A stretch of DNA of 64,000 nucleotides from Cryobacterium sp. PAMC25264 (GTDB lineage: Bacteria; Actinomycetota; Actinomycetes; Actinomycetales; Microbacteriaceae): positions 3,906,001 through 3,970,000 of the forward strand of contig NZ_CP080383.1 in NCBI RefSeq assembly GCF_019443325.1, given 5' to 3'. The translations under genes were made by a program, and so were the position numbers. Positions 46,106-54,841 of the stretch are shown here, piece after piece. Position 1 is the stretch's first letter. The number at the start of each line of letters is the position of its first letter. The notes beneath the pieces were generated by a model, which was given only the letters and a program-made list of their open reading frames with translations, was not told where the DNA came from and ran no database searches.

Positions 46106-47533
46106 GTGCCGAATGGTACATCGACAGGCCTCCTGCGTGGGCGATACCGGCTGCTGGAGTTGATCGGCCAGGGCGGTATGGGTGCCGTCTACAAGGCCAC
46201 CGACGAGTTCCTGGGCCGCAACGTGGCGATCAAGATCTTCCTGGCCAACGCCACGGCTCCGGCCGATGTGCGCCGCCAGGAGGACGAGGTCAACATCCTC
46301 GCCTCGCTCAGCCATCACAGCCTCGTCACCCTGCTCGACGCGGCCGTCGACCGCAGCGACCCCATCCGGCCGCGCATCTACCTCGTCATGGAACTCGTCG
46401 AGGGCGCTGATCTGCAACGCAGACTCGACCACGGTCCGCTTCCCGTGCGGCAGATCGCCCAGCTGGCCTACGACCTCGCCGAGGGCCTCGAATACATCCA
46501 CTCCCGCGGGGTGGTGCACCGCGACATCAAGCCAGCCAATGTGCTGCTCGTGGACTACAACGGCGACAACTCCCGCACCCGAGCCAAGCTCACCGACTTC
46601 GGCATCGCACTGCTCGCTGAGTCGGAGCGGTTCACCGCGGAGGGTTCCGCCACGGGCAGCGCCCACTACATGAGCCCGGAGCAGGCCAAGGGCGACCCGG
46701 TCGGCCCGGCCAGCGACGTCTACGCCCTGGGCCTCGTGCTGCTGGAGTGCTTCACCGGTGTGGTCGCGTTCCCCGGTGCCGCCGTGCCCTCCGCACTGGC
46801 CCGGTTGATGAACGACCCGGAGATCCCCGCCACCGTGCCCGCCGCCTGGGCCGGGCTGATCGGAGCCATGACGGCCCGCGACCCGCGCGACCGCCCGCTG
46901 GTGCACGACCTGGTGCTGGCCCTGCGCCAGCTGATCATCGGTGCCTCGGGTCGCCACCGCGCCGGTGCCCCCGTGCAGCTGGCGGCCACCCGGCCCATAG
47001 TCCGCCCCGGCGCCCCCGAATCCTCCGACGAGGAGGGGCGGATGACGGCGGTGCGGCGGTACGATCTGCTGGACACTCCACCGGACGGTGCCTTCGATCG
47101 CATCACCGCCCTGGCGGCCCGGATCTTCCAGGTGCCGATCGCGCTCGTGAGCGTGGTGGATTACGACCGGATCTGGTTCAAGTCCCGGCACGGCCTCACC
47201 GTGGAACAGATCGACCGCGACGCGGGCCTCTGCGCCTCGGCCATTCTGCAGGCCGCACCGTGGGTGGTCACCGACGCCCGGAGCGACGCACGAGCTCTGG
47301 CGAACCCGCTGGTGGCCGGGGAGATGGGCCTGCAGTTCTACGCCGGTGTGCCGTTGACCTCCAGGGACGGCCACAACCTCGGCGCACTCTGCCTGATCGA
47401 CGTCGTGCCGCGCGAGTTCTCACCAGCCGAGCAGGCCACCCTCGTGGATCTCGCGGCGATGGTGATGAGCGAACTCGAGTTGCGGCTGGACAGCCGCCAG
47501 GCCCTCCTCGACGGCCACTCGCTGCTGGGCTGA
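46106..47533 (+). CDS. Ser/Thr protein kinase with C-terminal GAF domain
   Basis: A 475-residue PknB-type kinase. Glycine loop GQGGMGAVY (21-29), catalytic Lys K43 (VAIK), HRDIKPANV (138-146), DFG (164-166) and SPEQAKG follow in order up to about residue 270. The usual transmembrane helix and PASTA tail are absent; instead a GAF domain (RYDLLDTPPDGAFDRITALA, about residue 315 onward, to ~470) follows. It therefore looks like a cytosolic kinase controlled by a small ligand or redox state. GTG 46106 is preferred, behind AGGAAAGGCGG; earlier in-frame starts lack support. It is divergent from the secreted protein gene. Confidence 0.87.
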   Translation: MPNGTSTGLLRGRYRLLELIGQGGMGAVYKATDEFLGRNVAIKIFLANATAPADVRRQEDEVNILASLSHHSLVTLLDAAVDRSDPIRPRIYLVMELVEGADLQRRLDHGPLPVRQIAQLAYDLAEGLEYIHSRGVVHRDIKPANVLLVDYNGDNSRTRAKLTDFGIALLAESERFTAEGSATGSAHYMSPEQAKGDPVGPASDVYALGLVLLECFTGVVAFPGAAVPSALARLMNDPEIPATVPAAWAGLIGAMTARDPRDRPLVHDLVLALRQLIIGASGRHRAGAPVQLAATRPIVRPGAPESSDEEGRMTAVRRYDLLDTPPDGAFDRITALAARIFQVPIALVSVVDYDRIWFKSRHGLTVEQIDRDAGLCASAILQAAPWVVTDARSDARALANPLVAGEMGLQFYAGVPLTSRDGHNLGALCLIDVVPREFSPAEQATLVDLAAMVMSELELRLDSRQALLDGHSLLG

Positions 47534-47711
47534 CCGCTCCGACGGCTGGCCGCGACGCACCGTCACCCGGGCGGCGGGAACGGCTATGCCGGTCGGGACG
47601 GAAAACTGTGGCCGGAAAGACGCCGTGCTCTTCCGGCGCACGGCGCCGAGCGGTTGAATGGAAACACCACCGGAAGTCGGAGCGACCGCCTTCTGCGTGC
47701 GGGAGGTCATC

Positions 47712-48272
47712 ATGGCTGCTGACACGGGTATGAACGACAGCGCTGCCGAGCGAGAGCCACGGGCGCAGGCGGCAACCGGGGACGCGGCCGATGTGCACGC
47801 CGAGGCCGCCGCGCAACCGGCCCAGGAGCCCGGTCCCCGCGCGGGCATCGTGGTTGGGCACGACGGCTCGGCCGATGCCGATCGTTCCCTGGCGGTGGCC
47901 CTCGACCTCGCCGCCGGGCTCGCAGCGCCCGTGACCATCGTGCGGGCCTGGTCCATTGACACCGCACCCCGGCCGGCCAACTGGGAGTTCGGTTACGTCT
48001 CGTCGTACTCCGACTATGCGGACGCGGTGCGGAGCCGGCTCACGGCGGATACCCGGGCGGCGGTTGCGGCGCATCCGGGCCTCGACGTGGAGTACCGGGT
48101 GGCGTTGGGCGCGCCGGCCAAAACTCTCATCGAGGTGTCCAGGGGGTCGCGGATGCTCGTGGTGGGCTCGCGGGGGCGCGGCGGGCTGGCCGGGATGCTG
48201 CTGGGCTCGGTGAGCGAGCAGTGCGTACGACACGCGGAGTGCCCGGTGCTCGTGGTGCGCCCGCGGGCGTGA
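47712..48272 (+). CDS. universal stress protein
   Basis: A 186-residue UspA-domain protein with a ~45-residue Ala/Pro-rich N-terminal extension. The USP domain begins at AGIVVGHDGSADADRSL and ends with VVGSRGRGGLAGMLLGSVSEQCVRHAECPVLVV. The G-2x-G-9x-G(S/T) ATP-binding pattern is present. ATG 47712 lies behind GGGAGG. It is the usual single-domain stress protein of actinobacteria. Its position after the kinase-GAF gene (178-base gap) may be coincidence. Confidence 0.88.
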   Translation: MAADTGMNDSAAEREPRAQAATGDAADVHAEAAAQPAQEPGPRAGIVVGHDGSADADRSLAVALDLAAGLAAPVTIVRAWSIDTAPRPANWEFGYVSSYSDYADAVRSRLTADTRAAVAAHPGLDVEYRVALGAPAKTLIEVSRGSRMLVVGSRGRGGLAGMLLGSVSEQCVRHAECPVLVVRPRA

Positions 48273-48286
48273 CGTCCGAGCGGCCG

Positions 48287-48580
48287 TCAGCCCATCTGCA
48301 GGCGGTTGCCCACGGCAAACCAGGCCAACGCGCCGAAAACGGGGGCGAAGACCACGGCAAGCACCCAGCGTGAGCGGGCCGGTTCGCTCAGGTGCACGGC
48401 CTGGGCCACCTGCACGAGGGCGGCCGCGACGAGCACGATCGCGCCCAGCGCCGCCAGAACCAGGAGGGTGAGGCCGATCAGTGCCCCGAGCTGGGCCCCG
48501 TCGACCCCGGCGCCGTCGAGCACGTTCTCCCGCTCGGTGAGTGCCCCCGCGATTTCGATAAACGTCTTGGTCACTGTCAT
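48287..48580 (-). CDS. small two-helix membrane protein, PLDc_N type
   Basis: A 97-residue protein with hydrophobic segments near 35-58 and 72-90, ending PVFGALAWFAVGNRLQMG, which resembles the phospholipase-D nuclease N-terminal (PLDc_N) small-protein family. ATG 48580 lies on the far side of the TetR operator, so the palindrome at 48722 may control it too. Function unknown. Confidence 0.65.
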   Translation of the reverse strand: MTVTKTFIEIAGALTERENVLDGAGVDGAQLGALIGLTLLVLAALGAIVLVAAALVQVAQAVHLSEPARSRWVLAVVFAPVFGALAWFAVGNRLQMG

Positions 48581-48721
48581 TCGTCGGTTTCCCCTCGATC
48601 CCGGCAGATGGTGCCCGGCGTCATCGCGGGGCGGTCGTGCGGTGTTGCATGCGTGCGGTGTTGGATGCTGTCGGCCGGGAGAACAGGTTCCCCCCGGAAT
48701 ATTCGCCCGGCCTCCCGAAAG

Positions 48722-48737
48722 CATACCAAACGGTATG
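48722..48737. promoter_or_regulatory. TetR-type operator overlapping a -10 hexamer
   Basis: CATACC-AAAC-GGTATG is a perfect six-base dyad. It overlaps TATGAT (48734-48739), a strong -10 candidate, 70 bases before the TetR-family gene at 48811. Its sequence resembles operators of gamma-butyrolactone-receptor-like TetR proteins. It lies in the divergent region with the PLDc_N gene. Confidence 0.65.
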
Positions 48738-48810
48738 ATTCAATGTCGGACGATGACGATATCGGTCCTGGCGTCTCCCCCCGGATGCCCGTCCCGACGC
48801 GAGGAGCATC

Positions 48811-49455
48811 ATGACCAGGCAGGCCCGCGCCGTGGAAACCCGTGCGGTCATCATCCGTGCCGCCGCCGACGTCTTCGGTGTGCACGGCTACGGTGGCGCC
48901 TCCATGGCCGACATCTGTGAGGCCGCCGGCCTGACCAAGGGCGCGCTGTACTTCCACTTCGACTCCAAAGAGGCGCTGGCCTGGGGGGTCATCGACGCCC
49001 AACACGAGAAGGCGCTCGCGCTGGGCGCCGACCTGTTGCACAGCGACAAGCCCGGGCTGCATGTCTTGATGCGCCTGACCTTCGAACTGGGCAAGCTGGT
49101 GCGCGAGGACGCGGTCTCGCGTGCCGGCATCCGGCTGACCATGGAGTCGAGCAGTCTGTCGACGCCGGTCGTGACGCCCTACGAGGACTGGATGGCCGCC
49201 TGCGAGCTGCTGCTGCGCCGGGCGATTCTCGACGGTGACGTGCGTGCCGACCTCGACGTGGTCGCCGCCGCGCACTTCATCAGCCCGGCGTTCACCGGGG
49301 TTCAGGTGGTCTCCGGGGTGCTCACCGGGCGCGCCGACCTCATGCAGCGACTGGTGGAGATGTGGTCGTTCCTGCTGCCGAGCCTGGTCGTGCCCGAGCG
49401 CTGGGAGCAGTTGCGCCCCCTGGCCCAGGAAATGGCGGATGTCTGGGGCGGGTGA
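48811..49455 (+). CDS. TetR family regulator (ScbR/ArpA-like)
   Basis: A 214-residue regulator with the helix-turn-helix MADICEAAGLTKGALYFHFDSKEAL (about residues 31-55). The sequence style and the AT-poor ligand-binding part resemble gamma-butyrolactone-receptor-type TetR proteins, but no butyrolactone synthase lies in the window, so the ligand is unknown. GAGGAG precedes ATG 48811. The palindrome at 48722 overlaps its probable -10, implying autorepression. The LCP gene on the other strand ends 12 bases after it. Confidence 0.85.
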   Translation: MTRQARAVETRAVIIRAAADVFGVHGYGGASMADICEAAGLTKGALYFHFDSKEALAWGVIDAQHEKALALGADLLHSDKPGLHVLMRLTFELGKLVREDAVSRAGIRLTMESSSLSTPVVTPYEDWMAACELLLRRAILDGDVRADLDVVAAAHFISPAFTGVQVVSGVLTGRADLMQRLVEMWSFLLPSLVVPERWEQLRPLAQEMADVWGG

Positions 49456-49467
49456 GGTTTCGGCGGA

Positions 49468-50682
49468 TCAGCCGCTGAAGGCCTGGGCGCAGGACTGGTC
49501 CTCGGCAGTGCGGCCGGTGAGCCCGTTCAGCACCTCGGGTGCGGCCTCCACGACCGGTGCGTCGGATTGCACGGGAGTCTCGGTCGCTGTCGTCGGCTCC
49601 TCGGTGGGCTCCGGCTCATCGGTGGCGAGGGCGAACGGTTCGTCGGCCAGGATCTTGGCGAACATGGTGTCGGCGAGGTCCTGCAGCGGAACTACCTTGT
49701 TCGGGAAGTCCGGGTCCTCGGTGGTGCCCGGGTACTGCACGAACACCAGGCGAGACAGGTCGATGTCCTTGAGCGCCAGGGCCATCGACACCATGGTGTC
49801 GGTGTGGGCCAGGTTTGTGGACAGCTTGATGTTGGTGGCCGCCGCGGTGGCGAGCGAGAACAGCTTGGGCAGATCGGTGAAGGTGCCGTCGCCCTGCACG
49901 GTACGCATCAGGGAGGCCAGGTAGATCTGCTGCGATGAGATGCGCGACAGGTCGCTGCCGTCGCCCACGCCGTGGCGGCTGCGGAGGAAGGCCAGGGCGG
50001 TCGAGCCCGAGACGACGCTCGTGCCGGCGGGCAGGGTGAGGTTGGCGAGCGGGTCGTCGATGGCTTCGGAGAGGCAGATCGGCACGCCGCCGACGGCGTC
50101 GCTCATGCGCACGACCCCGTCGAATGAGGCCACGCCCGCGAAGGGGATCTCCAGCCCGGTGAGGTTTTCGATCGTGCTCACGACGCAGGGCAGTCCGCCG
50201 CGGGACATGGCCTCGTTGACGGGGCGGGCCGACATCGAGCTGTATTCCTCGCCCGTGTTCATGTCGGTGCAGCTGGGGTGCGCCACGATGAGGTCGCGCG
50301 GGATACTCACGACGACGGCGTTGGTGTGGTCGGCCGAGACGTGCACCAGGATGTTGACGTCGTTGAGGGTGGAGTCACGTTCGCCGTAGGCGCCGCCCTG
50401 CTCCGAGTCGTTGTCGACCCCGACGATGAGGATGTTGAAGCCGGTCTCGTAGCTGCCGATCGAGGGAGCCGCGTCGGGCACATCCGCGCCGTTGAGGTCG
50501 ATGGAGTTCGCGGTGACGGTGCTGCTGAACTGCCAGAAGGCCAGCCCGGCCACCGTCACGCCGCTGACCAGGACCACGGCCAGGCTCAAGGCCACGAACG
50601 CCAGCGCGGTGCGTACCGGCCGAGCGGGTTTCAACCGGCCGTGCCGCGCGATCCCGGTGTGCTGCTGCCGTGGTCTGGCCAT
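49468..50682 (-). CDS. LytR-CpsA-Psr (LCP) family cell-wall ligase
   Basis: A 404-residue protein. A basic cytoplasmic start is followed by one transmembrane helix (about 24-47) and an extracellular LCP domain with VSIPRDL and LAFLRSRHGVGDGSDLSRISSQQIYL signatures. LCP enzymes attach glycopolymers such as teichoic acids or arabinogalactan to peptidoglycan. A Glu/Pro/Thr-rich C-terminal tail (about 350-404) is variable. ATG 50682 is preferred, behind AGAGGGGG, over an upstream start 13 codons earlier. Confidence 0.9.
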   Translation of the reverse strand: MARPRQQHTGIARHGRLKPARPVRTALAFVALSLAVVLVSGVTVAGLAFWQFSSTVTANSIDLNGADVPDAAPSIGSYETGFNILIVGVDNDSEQGGAYGERDSTLNDVNILVHVSADHTNAVVVSIPRDLIVAHPSCTDMNTGEEYSSMSARPVNEAMSRGGLPCVVSTIENLTGLEIPFAGVASFDGVVRMSDAVGGVPICLSEAIDDPLANLTLPAGTSVVSGSTALAFLRSRHGVGDGSDLSRISSQQIYLASLMRTVQGDGTFTDLPKLFSLATAAATNIKLSTNLAHTDTMVSMALALKDIDLSRLVFVQYPGTTEDPDFPNKVVPLQDLADTMFAKILADEPFALATDEPEPTEEPTTATETPVQSDAPVVEAAPEVLNGLTGRTAEDQSCAQAFSG

Positions 50683-50771
50683 GGTCGGCCCCCTCTTTTC
50701 CCCGAACCCGGAGGCTAGCATCCCCTCTCTGGGGAAATGCCCGGTGGGAGCGCTGAAGTTGGCCTTGAGTG

Positions 50772-52184
50772 CTAGGGGATGGATGCCGGCAGTGGCGGGG
50801 TGACCCGGAACCGGGAGCCCGGATGCTCGCCGGCCAAGTGCGGGTCGTCGGTGCCGGTGAGTTGCTCGCGCAGGGTGCCTGTGCCCGGCGCCGCGGGCAT
50901 CCGGCCCCGGCGGCGGAGCTCCGGCACGACGAGGGCCGCGAAGTCCTCGAGGTCGGCGGGGTCGAAGATCGGCTCAAGGAGGAAGCCGTCGAGATCGGTG
51001 TCGTCCATCAGCTGCTCGAGTTGGTCGGCGACCTCGGTGGGGCTGCCGATTACCTGGAAACCGCGGGTGCCGCGGCCGCGGAGTGCATCGAGGATCTCCC
51101 GCACGGTGGGCGCCGGACGCCCGTCGGCGCCGAGGAACCTGTCGATGTTGCTCTGGCCCATCTGGCCGGCCGGCCCCGCGCCATCCTGCAGCTGGCTGAG
51201 CGGCAGGGCCGGGTCGAGGGAGAGCAGGTCGATGCCCGTGTTGCCGGCGTAGAGCACGGCCACGACCTCGTCGGTCTGCAGCTCGTCGAACTCCCGCCGG
51301 AGTGCCACGGCCGCCTCGTGGGTGGCGGCCACGGTGACCGTGACGCCCACCATCACCCGGATGCCCTGCGGGTCGCGGTTGTTCTCGGCCGCCCGGGCTC
51401 GGATGTCGGCGACATTCGCCCTGGTCTGCAGGGCCGTGGTGCCCTGCACGAACACGCACTCGGCGTTACGCGCGGCGTAAGCCCGGCCGCGGGCCGAGGT
51501 GCCGGCCTGGAAGAGCACCGGGGTGCGCTGCGGAGAGGGGTCGACAGTGAAGTAGCCGGACGAGCGGAAGTGCGTGCCCTCGTAGCTGATGCGGTGCAGC
51601 TTGGTCGGGTCGGCGAAGACGCCGGCCGCCTTGTCGCCGATCAGGGCGTCGTCTTCCCAGCAGCCCTCCCACAGCGTGAGCGCCAGGTCGACGTACTCGT
51701 CGGCCTGGTCGTAGCGGGCGTCGTGCCCGGTCATCTCGCTGTGCCCGAAGAGCTCCGCGACGGTGTTTTGCGATGCGCCGGTGACGATGTTCCAGCCGAT
51801 GCGCCCGCCGGTGAGGTGGTCGAGGGTGGCGAAGCGGCGGGCCGTCTGCACGGGGTGGTCGAGGCCAGTCGAGGAGGTGACGACGAAGCCGAGCCGTTCG
51901 GTGAGGTGGGCGAGGGTGGGGATGATCAGTGCCGGGTCGAGGGCCGGGAAGTTGATGCCGCCGCGCACCGCGAGGTCGGGCAGGTCGCCATCGATGGACG
52001 GGAAGCCGTACCCGTCGGCGAAGAACAGGAAGTCGAACCCGGCCCGGTCGAGCACCTGCGCGATGTGAATCCAGTGCTCCAGTTCGTGGAAGCGCAGCGA
52101 GTCGCTGCGCGGGTGCGGCCAGCTTAGGGTGCCGCCGACCTGCGGCCCGGCGACCTCGAAGACGCCCAGGTGCATCTGCTTCAT
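50772..52184 (-). CDS. LLM-class flavin-dependent monooxygenase (NtaA/SnaA/DszA family)
   Basis: A 470-residue luciferase-like enzyme using reduced FMN from a separate reductase. Family features include GGTLSWPHPRSD near the start, RFATLDHLTGGRIGWNIVTG near residue 115 and TPVLFQAGTSARGRAYAA near 225. Members open or desulfurize sulfonates, nitrilotriacetate or dibenzothiophene. ATG 52184 is preferred; an upstream start would run through the TetR-type palindrome at 52231. That palindrome, upstream of this gene, suggests control by the TetR encoded next on the same strand. Substrate unknown. Confidence 0.88.
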   Translation of the reverse strand: MKQMHLGVFEVAGPQVGGTLSWPHPRSDSLRFHELEHWIHIAQVLDRAGFDFLFFADGYGFPSIDGDLPDLAVRGGINFPALDPALIIPTLAHLTERLGFVVTSSTGLDHPVQTARRFATLDHLTGGRIGWNIVTGASQNTVAELFGHSEMTGHDARYDQADEYVDLALTLWEGCWEDDALIGDKAAGVFADPTKLHRISYEGTHFRSSGYFTVDPSPQRTPVLFQAGTSARGRAYAARNAECVFVQGTTALQTRANVADIRARAAENNRDPQGIRVMVGVTVTVAATHEAAVALRREFDELQTDEVVAVLYAGNTGIDLLSLDPALPLSQLQDGAGPAGQMGQSNIDRFLGADGRPAPTVREILDALRGRGTRGFQVIGSPTEVADQLEQLMDDTDLDGFLLEPIFDPADLEDFAALVVPELRRRGRMPAAPGTGTLREQLTGTDDPHLAGEHPGSRFRVTPPLPASIP

Positions 52185-52230
52185 GGTGGGATCCCGTCTC
52201 GTCCGGGCCCGTGTGACCCGCTGCACCGAT

Positions 52231-52246
52231 TGAACCAAATGGTTCA
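52231..52246. promoter_or_regulatory. TetR-type operator candidate before the LLM monooxygenase
   Basis: TGAACC-AAAT-GGTTCA is a perfect dyad 47 bases upstream of the monooxygenase start, in the 186-base gap after the TetR gene. It closely resembles common TetR operators. Confidence 0.65.
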
Positions 52247-52370
52247 CAGTGCTGTCCAGCCACGAAACAGACTCTTAACATAGGCCGGGGAGCAGCCGCT
52301 GCGGCTCGCTGTGGGGGTGCGTGTGCCGGCTGCCGGCGAGGCTCAGCGCAGGCTGGTCTGTGGGTGCTGC

Positions 52371-53093
52371 TCAGTGCGCTGCAGCGACACGGATGCGGGC
52401 GAGCAGGGCGAGCGTGCCGGCCTGCGCGGCGTGGTTGACCGCGGTTCCGTCGCCCCCGCCGATGAGGGTGGCCTGCAGCCCGCGCCAGAGGGCGACGGTC
52501 TCGTGGGAGAACGACAGTGCCTCGTCGGCGGGCACGCCCTCCGCCGCTATTGCAGCGGCGACGTGGTCGACCCACTCGGTGCCGATGGTGCCGAGTAGGT
52601 CCGCGTAACGGTCGCGTTCGAACCCGGCCAGGCCGAAGACCTGGAAGAAGAGCCGGTGGAAGGGCAGGTTCGCCGGGTCGGCGATGGTGGCCCAGGCGGC
52701 GGGGAGGCGGTCGCCGAGCGGCGTGGCCGGGTCGTCGAGCCGTACCAGGATCTGCTGCATGCCGGGAAAACGGGCCTCGGCCGCGGTGAGCGCGGCGACG
52801 ATGATCTCCTCCCGGCTACCGAAGTAGTAGAGCAGCATCCGGTTGTTCGAGCTCACGGCGTCCGCCAGGCGGCGCAGCGTGAGGTCGGCGATGCCGTTCT
52901 CAAGCACGTAATCGACCACGCGGTCCAGAAGTCGCTCACGGCGGTCGGCGCCCCCGCTGCCGGGTGCCGCGCCGCCCGTGGTGCCGGCGGAGCTGGGGTG
53001 CTCGGGGGTGCGCGTGGTGCCGGACGCGCTCGCGCGCCCGGTGCTGCTCGCGCGCCCGGTGCTGCTCTCGGTGCCGGGCGGACTCACTGTCAT
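52371..53093 (-). CDS. TetR family regulator of the LLM monooxygenase
   Basis: A 240-residue regulator. A ~45-residue low-complexity N-terminus (repeated STGRAS) precedes the helix-turn-helix LTLRRLADAVSSNNRMLLYYFGSREEII. The long disordered start is unusual for TetR. ATG 53093 is chosen; an in-frame GTG three codons earlier is also possible. The gene is upstream of the monooxygenase on the same strand, with a TetR-type palindrome between them, so it probably controls that gene. Confidence 0.83.
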   Translation of the reverse strand: MTVSPPGTESSTGRASSTGRASASGTTRTPEHPSSAGTTGGAAPGSGGADRRERLLDRVVDYVLENGIADLTLRRLADAVSSNNRMLLYYFGSREEIIVAALTAAEARFPGMQQILVRLDDPATPLGDRLPAAWATIADPANLPFHRLFFQVFGLAGFERDRYADLLGTIGTEWVDHVAAAIAAEGVPADEALSFSHETVALWRGLQATLIGGGDGTAVNHAAQAGTLALLARIRVAAAH

Positions 53094-53182
53094 GCCTGTG
53101 ACGCTAGGCCCTTCGCGGCCGGCGTGCCAACCGGCGCCCCGGGCCGCCCGCATCCGCCCCGCCGGGAGAACTGGTGCCGCAA

Positions 53183-53220
53183 CGGACAAATGCACCCGGC
53201 GTACCGGGTGCATTTGTCCG
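53183..53220. repeat. long perfect hairpin (GTGCATTTG family, copy 2)
   Basis: Seventeen-base arms (CGGACAAATGCACCCGG) enclose CGTA. It lies just after the ohr stop (reading leftward) and before the TetR start, so it can terminate ohr. The arm core ACAAATGCACCCGG closely matches copy 1 at 3045 (TCAAATGCACCCGG), with the compensatory change on the other arm. Confidence 0.8.
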
Positions 53221-53242
53221 GATGGGGACCAGCTGGGGAGGG

Positions 53243-53674
53243 TTAGTCCTCGTCGGTGACGACGCTCAGCACCACGTTGATGTTGCCGCGGGTGGCGCGC
53301 GAGTACGGGCACACGGCGTGTGCCGCCTCCATGGCGGCCTGGGCGGTGACCGGGTCGGCGCCCGGGATCTGCGCCTCGATGGTGACCTCGAAGTCGAGGC
53401 CGGCGGCCATGCTGCCGACCAGGTTCACCGTGAGGGTCACTGCTGACTCAGAGACGTCGATCTTGCTCTGGCGCGCGGTGGCCTTGAGGGCGTTGTGGAA
53501 GCAGGCGGCCCATCCGCTGGCGAAGAGCTGCTCGGGGTTGGTGCCCGGCCCGCCGTCGCCGCCCATGTCCTTGGGGATCGACAGGTCGAGGTCGAGCTTG
53601 TTGTCGCTGGTGACGACCTTGCCGGTACGTCCGCCCCAGGAGGTGGCGGATGCGGTGTAGATGGCGGTGGTCAT
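53243..53674 (-). CDS. ohr: organic hydroperoxide resistance peroxidase (Ohr)
   Basis: A 143-residue OsmC/Ohr-family peroxidase. The two redox cysteines are visible in ASGWAACFHNAL and AHAVCPYSRATRGN, with the Ohr-type DGGPGTNPEQLFA segment before them. It reduces organic and lipid hydroperoxides using lipoamide-type thiols. It is divergent from a MarR gene, as in classic ohr-ohrR loci. A perfect palindrome lies in the shared region. ATG 53674 is the only plausible start. Confidence 0.93.
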   Translation of the reverse strand: MTTAIYTASATSWGGRTGKVVTSDNKLDLDLSIPKDMGGDGGPGTNPEQLFASGWAACFHNALKATARQSKIDVSESAVTLTVNLVGSMAAGLDFEVTIEAQIPGADPVTAQAAMEAAHAVCPYSRATRGNINVVLSVVTDED

Positions 53675-53714
53675 GATTGTCTTCTTTCGGGTTGATCGGA
53701 GGACACTGGAGTCA

Positions 53715-53731
53715 GTGCTCGAATCGAGCAC
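53715..53731. promoter_or_regulatory. palindromic MarR operator candidate
   Basis: GTGCTCGA-A-TCGAGCAC is a perfect 17-base palindrome in the divergent ohr/marR region, with a second TTCGAA-type dyad at 53751-53756. Confidence 0.6.
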
Positions 53732-53789
53732 CTCTCCAAAGTGCTTCGTATTCGAAACAACTATACGCCCGCCAGCCGAAGGACCGACC

Positions 53790-54332
53790 ATGGGAACTCC
53801 CGAACCCTCCATCTCCGCCGATGAGATGCGTGCCTGGGCGGCCCTCTTCGAGACCTCGAACATCGTGCAGTACGCGGCGGACCGGAATCTGCGCGACTCG
53901 GTGGGGTTGACGTTGGCGCAGTTCGAGATCCTGCTGCGCATCGGCGAGGTCGGCTCGGATGGCCGGCGCATGACGGATGTCGCCGACGCCCTCACGGTCT
54001 CCCGCAGCGGCCTCACCTATCAGGTGGGCCAGCTCGAGAAGAAGGGGCTGGTGCGGCGCGAACCGGCCCCCGACGATGAGCGGTCGGTGATCGCCCAGAT
54101 CACGCCGGCCGGACTGGACCTGTTGCGGGCGGGCATCCCCGGCTATGTCACCCTGGTGCGCGAAATGCTCTTCGACCGACTCAGCCATGCCGACCTGATG
54201 ACCGTCACCGAGATCCTCGACGATGTGCGCAAACAGCTCAAGGAGCAGCCCAAACGCTCCACATTCCGCCGGGCCTCGCGCAAGACCGCCTCGGCCGTCG
54301 GCGGCGCGTCCGGGGCGGATGCCCTCGGCTGA
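53790..54332 (+). CDS. MarR family regulator divergent from ohr, without cysteine
   Basis: A 180-residue MarR protein with winged helix MTDVADALTVSRSGLTYQVGQLEKKGLVRREP (about 63-94) and DERSVIAQIT beta-wing. The position suggests OhrR, but the whole sequence contains no Cys, so it cannot sense peroxide through the N-terminal redox Cys that defines OhrR. A basic tail (KRSTFRRASRKT) follows the dimer domain. It may respond to a different ligand or to another effector. ATG 53790. Confidence 0.85.
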   Translation: MGTPEPSISADEMRAWAALFETSNIVQYAADRNLRDSVGLTLAQFEILLRIGEVGSDGRRMTDVADALTVSRSGLTYQVGQLEKKGLVRREPAPDDERSVIAQITPAGLDLLRAGIPGYVTLVREMLFDRLSHADLMTVTEILDDVRKQLKEQPKRSTFRRASRKTASAVGGASGADALG

Positions 54333-54400
54333 GCCGGGCCCGAACCGCCCGGCGCGACGGCGGCACTTGCATCCCTTGCCGTGACGGGCACACTGGGGGA

Positions 54401-54766
54401 ATGAGCATGCCAACACAACCCGAGGGCGGCGCCGGCGGCGAGGTGCGCACGGTGGAACTGGTCGAGGACGAACGGCGCTACGTGTTGCTGCTCGACGGTG
54501 AACGGGCGGGCTCCACGACGTATGTGGACCACGGCGCCCAGAGGGTCTTCGTGCACACCGAGATCGACATGAATCAGTCGGGCAAGGGCCTGGGTTCGAC
54601 GTTGGTCGCCGGGGCGCTCGCGGACGTGCGCGCCCGCCAGCTGCGGGCGGTGGCGATCTGCCCGTTCACGGCCGCATACCTGCGCGGCCACCGCGAGTAC
54701 GACGACATCGTCGACCCGGTCACTCCGCGGCTGAAGGCCGACCTGCGCGAGGCGCACCTGCTCTGA
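54401..54766 (+). CDS. GNAT-fold acetyltransferase-like protein (YjdJ type)
   Basis: A 121-residue small GNAT-like protein. The single-domain form with TYVDHGAQRVFVHTEIDMNQSGKGLGSTLVAGALADVRARQL resembles YjdJ-type N-acetyltransferases; the acetyl-CoA loop is at GKGLGSTL. Substrate unknown. ATG 54401 or 54407 can start it. Confidence 0.75.
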   Translation: MSMPTQPEGGAGGEVRTVELVEDERRYVLLLDGERAGSTTYVDHGAQRVFVHTEIDMNQSGKGLGSTLVAGALADVRARQLRAVAICPFTAAYLRGHREYDDIVDPVTPRLKADLREAHLL

Positions 54767-54841
54767 GCGGCCACCTGCGTGGGCCGGAGGGCGGGGGTAC
54801 TGTGTGCAGCGACAACCGGACCCGACTCAAGGAGATGCATC

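Noticed and set aside
52978..53259. Plus-strand ORF over the TetR start and hairpin
   Set aside because: Low-complexity Ala/Pro/Val sequence antisense to the TetR N-terminus.
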